DNA from: SZUA-36 sp963774415 | GTDB taxonomy: Bacteria > Pseudomonadota > Gammaproteobacteria > Xanthomonadales > SZUA-36 | Assembly (NCBI GenBank): GCA_963774415.1 | Contig: CAVZEU010000003.1 | Span: forward strand, 558,001 to 622,000 | Direction: 5' to 3' | Length of the DNA stretch: 64,000 nucleotides | Notes under the pieces: model-generated | What the model was told of the DNA's origin: nothing | What the model saw: the letters and a program-made list of their open reading frames with translations, nothing else | The model's database searches: none | In this document: positions 8,687-16,673 of the stretch, one piece after another | Layout of the letters: each line of letters opens with the position of its first letter | Numbering within the stretch: the first letter of the stretch is position 1 | Translations under genes and position numbers: made by a program

Positions 8687-9576
8687 GCCATTCCTGCGGC
8701 AATGCGGATGCGTTCGCACATCCCGGCGCCGCCGACCGTCGCCAGGTACTGCTGCTGGTCGGCCGGGGCCACAACATGTCGCGCCAGCCAGTCCGCGCTG
8801 GCGGCATCGTCACGGGCTGCAGCCGTCCAATCCGCGTGCAGTTCATCGTCATAGCGGTAGGCGGGGAAAAAGGATGTCGGGTGCGCACCGTAAGGTACCT
8901 CGACCACGGCGTCGACCATGAAGCCGGGGAGGATGGTCTTTTCCGGCTGTTGCCGCAGGACCTCGGTAGCGACGATTTCCTCGGCGCTGACGATGACCCG
9001 GCGCGCGGCCTTGGGCATGATGGCGATGTCAGGCCACATGGCGGTGGGTTCGTATTGAATATTGCCGTAGCGGTCCGCCCGGTGCGCATGGATCAAGGCC
9101 ACGTCCGGCGCCAGCGCGCGGCAGGCCAGCACGGGCAAACCGCCAAAAGGGTCTTCCAGCAATTTCAGGTTGTCGGGGTCGTGGCGAATCAGGTCGGTGC
9201 CGATCGCGCCCCGGGTCGGCAAAAAAGGCAGGTTGCGCGCAGCGGCGCCGAGACGTGCATTGAGTACGCTCTCGGAAATCTCTTCGACCCTGATACGGCC
9301 CTGCTCGACGGCCCTGCGGTATTGCTGGCACAGGCCGAACTGTTCCATCGTGACCGCCGCGCCGATCAGGCGGTTGATCGAGCCGCTGGCCGCCAGCCAG
9401 TCGACCGCGATCCCGCCGACCAGGACGACCAGGCCCAGTTCGCGCTTTTTCTGACGGATCAGTTCGCGTACCAGCGCCATCGGCGCCGCCTGGGTGGCCA
9501 TGTTTTGCAGGGCGACGACATCGCCGTCACTGACCATGGCCAAGGCGGCTTCGGGCGTGGTGAGTTTTTCCTGCAT
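8683..9576 (-). CDS. CoA-transferase family alpha subunit, IpdA-like
   Basis: The 297-aa protein starts at the ATG at 9576, inside a TGATG overlap with the upstream SDR stop. The fold landmarks are 'VSDGDVVALQNMATQAAPMALVRELI', 'IGAAVTMEQFGLCQQYRRAVEQG' and 'APDVALIHAHRADRYGNIQY', all in the order of glutaconate CoA-transferase alpha/IpdA proteins. It should form an alpha-beta heteromer with the next gene, to which it is coupled by a 4-nt overlap. In cholesterol-degrading bacteria IpdAB hydrolyses a cyclic beta-diketone CoA ester. The nearby BadI/EchA20-like crotonase would supply the preceding ring cleavage. The substrate assignment is inference. Confidence 0.75.
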   Translation of the reverse strand: MQEKLTTPEAALAMVSDGDVVALQNMATQAAPMALVRELIRQKKRELGLVVLVGGIAVDWLAASGSINRLIGAAVTMEQFGLCQQYRRAVEQGRIRVEEISESVLNARLGAAARNLPFLPTRGAIGTDLIRHDPDNLKLLEDPFGGLPVLACRALAPDVALIHAHRADRYGNIQYEPTAMWPDIAIMPKAARRVIVSAEEIVATEVLRQQPEKTILPGFMVDAVVEVPYGAHPTSFFPAYRYDDELHADWTAAARDDAASADWLARHVVAPADQQQYLATVGGAGMCERIRIAAGMA

Positions 9577-10355
9577 CAGACGGCGAATACCGGCAATGTC
9601 GCCCCGCCGTCGATGACGATGGTCTGGCCGGTGATATAGGCCGCATCGTCGGAGGCCAGAAAAAGCATGGCGGCAGCCACCTCGGCAGGTGTCCCCCAAC
9701 GCTTCAGCGGCACCGTCTGCGCCATTTTGTCCCGTCGTTCTTGCGCGATGGACCGGTCCACCCCCGCGGTCAGCGTCAGGCCGGGTTCGACGCCGTTGAC
9801 GGTGATGTTGTAGCGGGCGAACTCCAACGCGGCGGAACGGATGAAGCCGTTGATACCCGCCTTGGAGGCGGCGTAATGCGCGCAGCCCGGCACGGCCGCC
9901 CGGTTGCCTTGTATCGAGGACGTGAACAGCATGCGCCCGCTGCCGCCTTGTTTCATGTGACCGAGGCAGGCCTGGCTCAGCCGGAACGCGCTGTTGAGGT
10001 TGACGTCAATGACTTCCCGCCAGCTTTCATCGGTCATTTTCTCGATGGGCGCGTAAGGGAATATGCCGGCGTTATGCACCAAAATGTCGATCTGCCCGAA
10101 ATACCGGGCGCTGCCGGCGACCAGCGTCTCCACGCCTGCGGCCGTGCCGATATCGGCGGCGATGCCGTGTGCCGCCAGGTTCTGTTGCTCGATCGCGGCG
10201 GTGACGCGCCGGACATCGTCCTCACTGCGCGCATTGACCACGACCTTCGCCCCGTGGCTGGCGAACAGGCGGGCGATGGCTTCCCCGATCCCTTTGCCGG
10301 AGCCGGTGACGATGGCGACCTTGTCTTCGAGGCGGTTGTCGCAGTTGTGTTGCAT
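9576..10355 (-). CDS. Short-chain dehydrogenase/reductase (FabG-like)
   Basis: This 259-aa classical SDR shows a cofactor motif 'TGSGKGIG', 'HNAG' at the NAG position, a Ser in 'FTSSIQG', 'YAASKAG' as the YxxxK pair, and a C-terminal 'YITGQTIVIDGGATLP' typical of FabG-like oxidoreductases. It probably interconverts a hydroxyl and a keto group on a CoA-linked or cyclic intermediate. The start ATG at 10355 lies 5 bp after the SRPBCC stop, and its own stop overlaps the IpdA-like start, so it is embedded in the operon. The cofactor (NAD or NADP) is not clear. Confidence 0.85.
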   Translation of the reverse strand: MQHNCDNRLEDKVAIVTGSGKGIGEAIARLFASHGAKVVVNARSEDDVRRVTAAIEQQNLAAHGIAADIGTAAGVETLVAGSARYFGQIDILVHNAGIFPYAPIEKMTDESWREVIDVNLNSAFRLSQACLGHMKQGGSGRMLFTSSIQGNRAAVPGCAHYAASKAGINGFIRSAALEFARYNITVNGVEPGLTLTAGVDRSIAQERRDKMAQTVPLKRWGTPAEVAAAMLFLASDDAAYITGQTIVIDGGATLPVFAV

Positions 10356-10360
10356 AGGCC

Positions 10361-10816
10361 TTATCCGCCGCGCGGGTGTGACAGTTCGTTTCTGATGCCT
10401 TTGAACATCCTGGCATACGACTTCTTCAAAAGGATGGCCAGTTCATCCGCAGAGGCCGTGTCGTCGGCCATTTCGAAGGTTCCGCGCCACGTCAACTTGC
10501 AACGGCCCGGCTCCGGCGCCGACACGCGTGCCTGGGCGCAATAGCTTGACATGCCCCAGGGCATGGGTTCAATGATGGACAGGTTCAACAGGCCGCGCTC
10601 CTCGTCCATTTCATCGAGTCTTTCGGCTACCTTGACGCCGCGAAGGGTTACGAGGTGGCGCACGGCCCCCGGGCCGCTGCCCTCGAGGCGCAGGCTCTGG
10701 ATGTAGCCGTCTGGCATCCAGTCGGCAATGCCGCCCCAGTCCGTCAGCAGCGCCCAGACCCGGGACACCGGGGCATCGAAGACCTCCGCGTGCTGGACCG
10801 ATCGCTGCGCGCTCAA
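10361..10816 (-). CDS. SRPBCC/START-like small protein (polyketide cyclase family), TTG start
   Basis: The 151-aa protein has the helix-grip pattern of the SRPBCC superfamily: 'FDAPVSRVWALLTDWGGIADWMP' at the N-terminus, 'GPGAVRHLVTLRG' in the middle and a long C-terminal helix 'ADELAILLKKSYARMFKGI'. Such proteins bind hydrophobic ligands in a deep pocket and often accompany steroid or aromatic catabolism. The only start codon that gives a complete domain is a TTG at 10816, five codons after the in-frame TGA of the SnoaL gene. No good ribosome-binding site is visible, so translation probably depends on the upstream gene. The function is a guess from family and neighbours. Confidence 0.65.
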   Translation of the reverse strand: MSAQRSVQHAEVFDAPVSRVWALLTDWGGIADWMPDGYIQSLRLEGSGPGAVRHLVTLRGVKVAERLDEMDEERGLLNLSIIEPMPWGMSSYCAQARVSAPEPGRCKLTWRGTFEMADDTASADELAILLKKSYARMFKGIRNELSHPRGG

Positions 10817-10831
10817 CGGGCCGGGCCGCCG

Positions 10832-11323
10832 TCACGCTTCGGGCGGGCTCATCTGTGCGCCTGGGATCGGGTTGAAGTAGTGGATGACGACATCGCGCCT
10901 GGCGATTTTCCAGACGCCGCCGCGGCGTTCGAACCCGTCCGTGTAGGTGGCGCTGATCATCTGCACGGCGTCGTCTTTTGTCGCGCCCATGCAATCGACG
11001 TTGCAGACACCGCGTGCGCGATCGGGGCCGTCAAACTCGAGGCGCAGGTTCGAAGTCAGGTGGTGTGTCTCCCGCCAGACCGGGTAGAGTACATCGTAAA
11101 CGGCTTCGCGGATGCCTTCGTGTCCTTTGAATACGCCGAACGGCGGACCGATGTCCCAGACGGCGTCATCGTGCCAGATCGAAATAAACCGGTCCCAGTC
11201 GTGGCCGTCGAAACCGAGACAGTAATCCGTGACCAGGTCACGCAGCGCGGCACGGCTTTCGAGTTCGTCAACCCGCTGCAACAGGTGGTCGATCTGCGCT
11301 GCGTAACCCTTGTTGTCGCTCAT
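10832..11323 (-). CDS. SnoaL-like / nuclear transport factor 2-fold protein
   Basis: This 163-aa protein has a clear AGGAG eight nt before the ATG at 11323. The fold is recognisable from 'LESRAALRDLVTDYCLGFDGHDWDRFISIWHDDAVWDIGPPFGVFKGHEGI', which is the alpha-helix, strand and cone-forming pattern of SnoaL_4 and ring-hydroxylating-dioxygenase-beta-like proteins. Conserved His and Asp residues at 'DGHDWDRF' and 'HDDAVWD' could act as an acid/base pair in an isomerase or dehydratase. It is 49 bp after the flavoprotein gene and 15 bp before the SRPBCC gene. A second SnoaL-type gene lies in the divergent operon at 19343. No specific reaction can be assigned. Confidence 0.75.
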   Translation of the reverse strand: MSDNKGYAAQIDHLLQRVDELESRAALRDLVTDYCLGFDGHDWDRFISIWHDDAVWDIGPPFGVFKGHEGIREAVYDVLYPVWRETHHLTSNLRLEFDGPDRARGVCNVDCMGATKDDAVQMISATYTDGFERRGGVWKIARRDVVIHYFNPIPGAQMSPPEA

Positions 11324-11372
11324 CGCTCTGTCTCCTGGCATGGCGCCGGCTGCCTGACGGGCACCGGACGCT

Positions 11373-13136
11373 TCAACTGTTGACCGGTGTCTCGTCGTGC
11401 GCGGCGTTCGCGGCGATATAACCGAAGGTGGTCGCCAGGCCCAGCGTGTGACCGGCGCCGTAGTACGCCTCCCCGGTCGGGCTGGCGATGCAGTTGCCGG
11501 CACCGTACAAGCCGGCCATCGGCTTGCCGGCCGCGTCGAGCACCCTCGCGCTGGCGTCGATCGCCGGGCCGCCGCAGGTGTCCAGCGCGCCTGGCGCGAG
11601 AATGATGGCGTGGTAGGGTCCGCTGTCGCTGAACGGGTGCATCGTGATATTGGGGCTGGTGCTGGCGGGCCATTTGCTGTTCGGGTTCACCGGCGAGAAG
11701 ACGGGCTGCCAGGCACGGTCGTAATCGTACTTGCCGCGGCTGAAGTCCTTGTCCACGCCGGTCTTGGCGAAGCCGTTGAAGCGCTTCACGGTGCCTGCAA
11801 GATTTTCGCTAAATGCCTCCGACAGCGAAAATCCGCCGGTGCGGTCGGCGATTTCCGCCAGGCGTGCGCTGATATTGTCGCTGAGTTCAGCGAGCGTGTT
11901 GCCGCTGATGACGTTCTTGCCGCCTTCAGGTTTGGAGGGGAACGGGTAGTCGCCGGCGTAGACTTCCGCGCAGCGCTGATCGTAGATCATGAACATGAAA
12001 AGGTTGGGGAATTCGGCCGCGGTCGGGTCATAGTAGCCGTGGGCCTCGGTCCGGTCATTGTAATCGCGCTTCTCGTTGACGGCCCTGACGCCGTGCCGGT
12101 TGACCTGGATCATCGAATCCCCCGGCGGGAAGAACACGCCGGACAGCAGCGTCCTGGCCTGCAACGCCTCTTCCAGCACGCACTGGGCGCGCCAGGCCGT
12201 CGACAGGTCGCCCATTTGTGCGCCGGCAGCGCCGGCGATGCTGATGAAATCGCCCGTCGACCAGGGCATGGCGCAGGCGCCGTAAAGGTTCACGCCCTGG
12301 TGGGCCTCGACCAACGGGACGTTGTGAGCATAACCGCCGGTGCCGAAAATGACGGCCTTGCGGGCTTTCACGCGTACCGTCTTGCCGCCGTTGGCGCACT
12401 CCAGCCCGATGACGCGGCCATCGCTGTTGAGCACGACCCGCGCGGCCCGGTGGTTGGTCAGCACGGGAACACCGCGGCGTTTCAGGGCGGCGTGGAATTG
12501 CGCCATCAATTCGGAGCCCAGGCCCATCTTGCCGTCCTGCTGCAGCGGTCCCAGTGCGCGGCCGGTCGGCACCTTGTTTTCCGGGGCGTGGGCGAGATAG
12601 TCGACGCAGGGCTGGTCCAGCGCGAACATGCGCCATTCGGCCATGTTGAGGTCGCCGTGCTCACGGAAAAGGTCGATCGCTTTCCAGCCGTTGTCGTAGA
12701 AGGCCTCGATGAGCCGGTACTCGCCTTCGCTGACGCCGAGGTGCGGGTCATGCGGGTTGAAACGCTCCGGGTAGGAATACCGCACCATGTAGCGCAGGCA
12801 ATCCGCCTTCTTGTCATCGATGCCTTTCGCACGCAACGTGAAATTGTTCGGTATCCACAACACGCCCGCCGATTTCAACGCGGTGCCGCCGACGGCCGGC
12901 GCTTTTTCCACGACCATGACCGCGTCGCCGTTTTGGTGCGCCGTGACGGCTGCGCTCGAGGCTGCGGCGCCGCTGCCGACCACCAGGATATCGGTTTCGT
13001 GATCCCAGCGTATCTTGGCTTCCGCGACCGTTGAACCCAGCGTGATCGCACCCAGGGAAACCGTCACTGCGCCGGCGCCTTTGAGCACGTCGCGCCGCGT
13101 CATCTGGCGAGAAAGAATCGTGTCCCTGTCACTCAT
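11373..13136 (-). CDS. Tat-exported FAD-dependent dehydrogenase, 3-ketosteroid-Delta1-dehydrogenase-like
   Basis: The 587-aa flavoprotein starts at the ATG at 13136 with GGAGGA upstream. Residues 13-19 (T-R-R-D-V-L-K) followed by a hydrophobic stretch ending in 'AEA' form a Tat signal, so the folded enzyme should be exported. The FAD-binding Rossmann motif is 'VVGSGAAASSAAVTAHQNG' near residue 52. It is followed by 'VVEKAPAVGGTALKSAGVLWIPNN', which closely resembles the KstD / fumarate-reductase-flavoprotein family. The C-terminal 'GLYGAGNCIASPTGEAYYGAGHTLG' closes the FAD site. KstD enzymes desaturate 3-keto rings and are normally cytoplasmic, so export is unusual. It lies between the acyl-CoA ligase and SnoaL genes. 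A cyclic ketone substrate is plausible but not shown. Confidence 0.82.
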   Translation of the reverse strand: MSDRDTILSRQMTRRDVLKGAGAVTVSLGAITLGSTVAEAKIRWDHETDILVVGSGAAASSAAVTAHQNGDAVMVVEKAPAVGGTALKSAGVLWIPNNFTLRAKGIDDKKADCLRYMVRYSYPERFNPHDPHLGVSEGEYRLIEAFYDNGWKAIDLFREHGDLNMAEWRMFALDQPCVDYLAHAPENKVPTGRALGPLQQDGKMGLGSELMAQFHAALKRRGVPVLTNHRAARVVLNSDGRVIGLECANGGKTVRVKARKAVIFGTGGYAHNVPLVEAHQGVNLYGACAMPWSTGDFISIAGAAGAQMGDLSTAWRAQCVLEEALQARTLLSGVFFPPGDSMIQVNRHGVRAVNEKRDYNDRTEAHGYYDPTAAEFPNLFMFMIYDQRCAEVYAGDYPFPSKPEGGKNVISGNTLAELSDNISARLAEIADRTGGFSLSEAFSENLAGTVKRFNGFAKTGVDKDFSRGKYDYDRAWQPVFSPVNPNSKWPASTSPNITMHPFSDSGPYHAIILAPGALDTCGGPAIDASARVLDAAGKPMAGLYGAGNCIASPTGEAYYGAGHTLGLATTFGYIAANAAHDETPVNS

Positions 13137-13175
13137 GCTTTTGCTCCTCCCGGTGAGCCGGTTGTTGTAAGCGGG

Positions 13176-14837
13176 CTATCTCTGCAATTCGACGCCGGCC
13201 GCTTCGCGGTCCCAGCAATCGTCCGTGATGCCCTCCTTTTTGAGTTTGAATTTTTCCACGCGTTCACTCGGCGTTTTCGGCAGGCTGTCGCGAATGGCGA
13301 TATACCGGGGTATTGCAAAGTAAGCCATGCGCGGTTCGCACCAGCGTATCAGTTCCTCCTCGGTCACCTGCTGGCCGGGCTTGAGCACGACGACGGCCTT
13401 GACTTCCTCTTCGCCGACGTCGGATGGCACACCGACCACGCACGATTCGAGGACCGCCTCGTGCGAGGAGATGACGGATTCGACCTCGAAGGAGGAAATG
13501 TTTTCACCGCGGCGCCGTATCGCCTGTTTCTTGCGGTCGACGAAATAAAAATAGCCGTCCTCGTCCATGCGCCCCAAATCGCCGGTATGGACCCAGCCGT
13601 TCTGGAACAACTCCAGCGTAGCTTCCGGCTTGTTGTAGTAGCCGGTCGTGCCGACCCACATCTTGTTGGGGCGAGAGATGAATTCACCCAGGCTGCCGGG
13701 TTTGCACTCGTTGTCGTCGTCGTCGACGATGCGCACGTCATAGCCGGTGATGGGCTTGCCGCAGGCGCCGGCCCGTGGTTCGTCATAGGGGCTGACCAGG
13801 CAGCAGTAGCACTCCGTCATGCCGTAGACCTCGAGGATCTTGGTGTTGAAGCGATCCTGGAAGGCGTGCCACTCGTCCTGTGGCGCGGCGGCGCCGACCA
13901 TCAGGCGGACCGGGTTGTCCGCGTCGTTCTCCTGCGGCTCCTGTTTCAGCAGGATCGGAATGATGCCGCCGATGTAATTCGCCTCGGTGCAGTTCCAGCG
14001 GCGGCAGTCGTCCCACAGCCTGCTCGCCGAGAAACGCTCGACGATGACGGCCTTGGCGTTCGCCAGGATCGCCGGCCCGACCGTGATCCCCTGGGCGTTG
14101 CCGTGGAAAAACGGCAGGCCGGTATAAAGGATGTCATCGTCGGTATAGCGTGAGTATTTTACGCATTCCGCCCAGATGTCGTACCAGTAGTGATGAGAGA
14201 ACATGACGCCCTTGGAGACGCCGGTGGTGCCCGATGTGTAGAGAATGGAGGCCAGGTCGCTGTATTGCACGCTGACGTCGGGCGCGGTGGGCGCGTGGTC
14301 CATCAACTCCGCGAACCGCATGACCTCGAAGCCCGGCCACTGCGGCAGCGCTTCGCCGCCGGAGGCCGCGTCGGTAAAGGCGATGTGCCGGATGTTGTCG
14401 AGGTCTTCAGCCACGCCTTGCAGGCGGTCTATGTACTGCAGGTCGGCCACCAGCGCGACGCAGTCGGACTGAACCATCTGGTAAGCGAGGCCCTGGCCCT
14501 TGAGTGCGACATTGATCGGCACCTCGACGGCGCCGATCTTGTTGAGCGCGAACCAGGTGTAGAGGAACTCGGGGCAATTGGGCAACATGATGGCGACCTT
14601 GTCGCCGTGCTTGACACCCAGCGACAACAGGCCGTTGGCCGTCCTGTTGATCGCCTCGTTCAGTTCTTCCAGCGTGATCGGGTCGTCCCGAAACTGGAAA
14701 ACCACGTGGTTGGGGAACTGCCTGGCCTTGTCTTCGATGATCTTGCTGAGCACGCGGTCGTGCTGCGAGTACTCCTGCATCTCGAAGCTGGCCCATTTCT
14801 TGGCGTGCCGTTCGAATTTGTCGTCCCATTGACCCAT
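13176..14837 (-). CDS. Acyl-CoA synthetase / AMP-forming ligase (CaiC/FadD-like)
   Basis: The 553-aa ANL-superfamily ligase activates a carboxylic acid as acyl-AMP and then as a CoA thioester. The P-loop is 'YTSGTTGVSKG' (200-210). The A5 motif is 'YGMTECY', the A7 motif 'TGDLGRMDEDGY', and the A8 hinge 'DRKKQAIRRRGENIS'. At the A10 position, where a Lys normally contacts the acyl group and AMP, the sequence reads P-S-E-R-V-E-K, so Arg526 replaces the usual Lys; the next Lys is three residues later. The gene lies 48 bp after the PNPOx-like gene, with GAGGT eight nt before the ATG at 14837. It is the obvious entry enzyme that would prime the carboxylic acid substrate of this island. Confidence 0.9.
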   Translation of the reverse strand: MGQWDDKFERHAKKWASFEMQEYSQHDRVLSKIIEDKARQFPNHVVFQFRDDPITLEELNEAINRTANGLLSLGVKHGDKVAIMLPNCPEFLYTWFALNKIGAVEVPINVALKGQGLAYQMVQSDCVALVADLQYIDRLQGVAEDLDNIRHIAFTDAASGGEALPQWPGFEVMRFAELMDHAPTAPDVSVQYSDLASILYTSGTTGVSKGVMFSHHYWYDIWAECVKYSRYTDDDILYTGLPFFHGNAQGITVGPAILANAKAVIVERFSASRLWDDCRRWNCTEANYIGGIIPILLKQEPQENDADNPVRLMVGAAAPQDEWHAFQDRFNTKILEVYGMTECYCCLVSPYDEPRAGACGKPITGYDVRIVDDDDNECKPGSLGEFISRPNKMWVGTTGYYNKPEATLELFQNGWVHTGDLGRMDEDGYFYFVDRKKQAIRRRGENISSFEVESVISSHEAVLESCVVGVPSDVGEEEVKAVVVLKPGQQVTEEELIRWCEPRMAYFAIPRYIAIRDSLPKTPSERVEKFKLKKEGITDDCWDREAAGVELQR

Positions 14838-14884
14838 AGATAATTACCTCGGTAAATGCGGCGTTTCCAAGCCCGGAAAGCCGG

Positions 14885-15460
14885 TTATTTCATGTATTTC
14901 TGAACCAGTTGCTGCGCCTCGCCGTACCAGACGCCCTCATCGTGAGCCTCGAGCATCTTGCCCAGGTCCCAGGTCAGGATTTTCTCCGGTATGACCTTGA
15001 TGATCGTCCTCAGCGGCGTGTGCACCGCATTGAAAGCCGTTTGTCTTTCTTCCTCTGTCTTGAGTTCGAAGAAATACTTGTCGATGATCTCCCAGTGAAC
15101 CCGCTTCAACAATTCCTGGTCGTCGGACATCTCGGCCTCGCCAATGACGAGAATGGCTTTCTGGTGGCGTACGTTCGAGCCGTCGTTGTGGATGCTCACC
15201 GACATTTTCGGGTTCTCTTCCAGGTGGTGCACCTTGTGGCGGTATTTCTTGATGCTGCTCATGTGAATCGTGTCGTCGATGATGACGTAGAACATCGGCG
15301 TGACGATCGGATAACCGCGCTTGTTGACGTGCGCCATTTCACAGTAGCAGTTTTCCCGGTAAAGCAGGTCGAATTCGTCGATCTCCATCGGGTAATCGGT
15401 GGCGACGTTCAATTGTTCGAGCTTGACGGGATCGAATTTTGGTTTTGGTGCTTTGGCCAT
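14885..15460 (-). CDS. Pyridoxamine-5'-phosphate-oxidase-fold (split beta-barrel) flavin/F420 protein
   Basis: The 191-aa protein starts at the ATG at 15460 with AGGAG seven nt upstream. Residues 25-125 follow the split-barrel pattern ('ENCYCEMAHVNKRGYPIVTPMFYVIIDDTIHMSS', 'HHLEENPKMSVSIHND') of PNPOx and flavin/deazaflavin oxidoreductases (FDOR). FDOR members bind FMN, FAD, heme or F420. Because this genome has F420 genes about 16 kb away, an F420-dependent reductase is possible, but the binding mode cannot be decided by eye. It is the first gene of the leftward catabolic operon, so it is expressed with the ligase and the KstD-like enzyme. Confidence 0.7.
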   Translation of the reverse strand: MAKAPKPKFDPVKLEQLNVATDYPMEIDEFDLLYRENCYCEMAHVNKRGYPIVTPMFYVIIDDTIHMSSIKKYRHKVHHLEENPKMSVSIHNDGSNVRHQKAILVIGEAEMSDDQELLKRVHWEIIDKYFFELKTEEERQTAFNAVHTPLRTIIKVIPEKILTWDLGKMLEAHDEGVWYGEAQQLVQKYMK

Positions 15461-15842
15461 CGGTATTCTCCTGACTTAAAGTGTTGTGAGTGGTGTTCCC
15501 AGCCTAACCATCAATATCAATACAGGCAACAATATTCTCTTCTGCGCCGCGCGCCGCCGGTCCGGGGACCTGGTGCATACATAAAATTTAAGTGTCCAAA
15601 ACGGCGCTTCTTTTATCGAGACTGGATTCGATCCCTCGCAGGTCTATTGACCGCAACCCGTAAAGTCCGCCTTAGTGCTCCGAAATATTGTGCGTGTAAT
15701 CTGTCTGAAAACTTGAACTTTGTTCAATGTTTCCACAGAATATAAATAATTGTCAAGTTCCGCTGACGGGGGCGACGGAGGTGAAAAGTGGAAGCTTGGC
15801 TCCCTGTGAATGATAATCAATTACCATGCAAGCGAGGTTGGA
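15461..15842. promoter_or_regulatory. Divergent operon promoter region with palindrome TTGAAC-TTT-GTTCAA
   Basis: This gap of about 380 bp separates the two large divergent catabolic operons. A perfect 6-bp inverted repeat with 3-bp spacer lies at 15713-15727. It sits just upstream of a TATAAA hexamer at 15741-15746 that could serve as the -10 of the rightward operon, so the palindrome would overlap the -35 zone. That placement suits a TetR-type repressor such as the one encoded at 18625. No other gene is visible in the gap. Confidence 0.5.
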
Positions 15843-16616
15843 ATGGCAGATATCGTAGTTGAACGAAGAGGTGAGGTGGAGTGGATCAGGCTGAACCGCC
15901 CCGATCGAATGAACGCCTACGACGCGGAAATGGCGCAGGAACTGATAGCCGCCGTCGAGAATGCGGCAGATGCCGGTGTCATCGTGCTGACCGGGACCGG
16001 CCGTGCCTTTTGCGCCGGTGGCTTTCTGGCCAACCTCAGTGACCCCAATCCCGACGACCTGAGAGGCATGTTCTACGGCTCCCTCAAGGTTTATGAAGCC
16101 TTCAGGCTCAGTCCCCGGCCCGTCATTGCGGCGGTCAACGGCGCCGCCGCCGGCGGCGGCAACGAAATCGTGGTCGCCTGTGATCTTGCCATCGCGGCGG
16201 ATACCGCCACCTTCGGGCAGACCGGTGTTAAAGTGGGCAGTGCGCCTATACTGGGGGGAACCAATTTCCTGACGATGAGCGTCGGCGAAAAGCGAGCCAA
16301 GGAGATTTCCTTCCTGTGCCGGCGCTACAAGGCCGCCGAGGCACTGGAGATGGGATTGATCAACGCCGTGGTCGCGCCGGATGAACTGGAGGACGAGGTG
16401 ACCAGGTGGGCCGACGAACTGTTGCGCATGAGTCCGCGGTACCTGGAAATCGCGAAGATCAGTTCCAATGTCTGGTGGAACCAGTGCCGGGACAATTACC
16501 TGAGCGGTCTGGGCATGCTGGTGCAGGCGATCGGATCCAAGGACATGATCGAGGGCGCGACCGCGTTCATGGAAAAAAGAAGACCTCGATTCGAAGGCCG
16601 CAAGCACGACGACTAG
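15843..16616 (+). CDS. Crotonase-family hydrolase, BadI/MenB/EchA20-like
   Basis: The 257-aa protein starts at the ATG at 15843, preferred over an upstream ATG at 15810 because only the former has GAGG close by. The crotonase core is 'IRLNRPDRMNAYD', 'GTGRAFCAGGF', 'VNGAAAGGGNEIVVACDLAI' and 'FGQTGVKVGSAPILGGTNFLTMSVGEKRAKEI'. The last block, the 'LCRRYKAAEALEMGLIN' block and the C-terminal 'EGATAFMEKRRPRF' are the pattern of 2-ketocyclohexanecarboxyl-CoA hydrolase (BadI) and related ring-forming or ring-cleaving crotonases, rather than simple hydratases. In steroid degraders EchA20, of the same superfamily, opens a ring just before IpdAB acts. The first gene of the rightward operon is therefore a candidate ring-cleaving enzyme. 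Confidence 0.78.
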   Translation: MADIVVERRGEVEWIRLNRPDRMNAYDAEMAQELIAAVENAADAGVIVLTGTGRAFCAGGFLANLSDPNPDDLRGMFYGSLKVYEAFRLSPRPVIAAVNGAAAGGGNEIVVACDLAIAADTATFGQTGVKVGSAPILGGTNFLTMSVGEKRAKEISFLCRRYKAAEALEMGLINAVVAPDELEDEVTRWADELLRMSPRYLEIAKISSNVWWNQCRDNYLSGLGMLVQAIGSKDMIEGATAFMEKRRPRFEGRKHDD

Positions 16617-16673
16617 GACGTATTGCCGGGGCCGGAGAGCAAACCGAATTACAACCGAAGGGAATGCCAGCGC

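Noticed and set aside
11397..13034. 545-codon frame on the plus strand
   Set aside because: It is antisense to the Tat-exported flavoprotein, which has clear FAD motifs; this is a GC-bias artefact.
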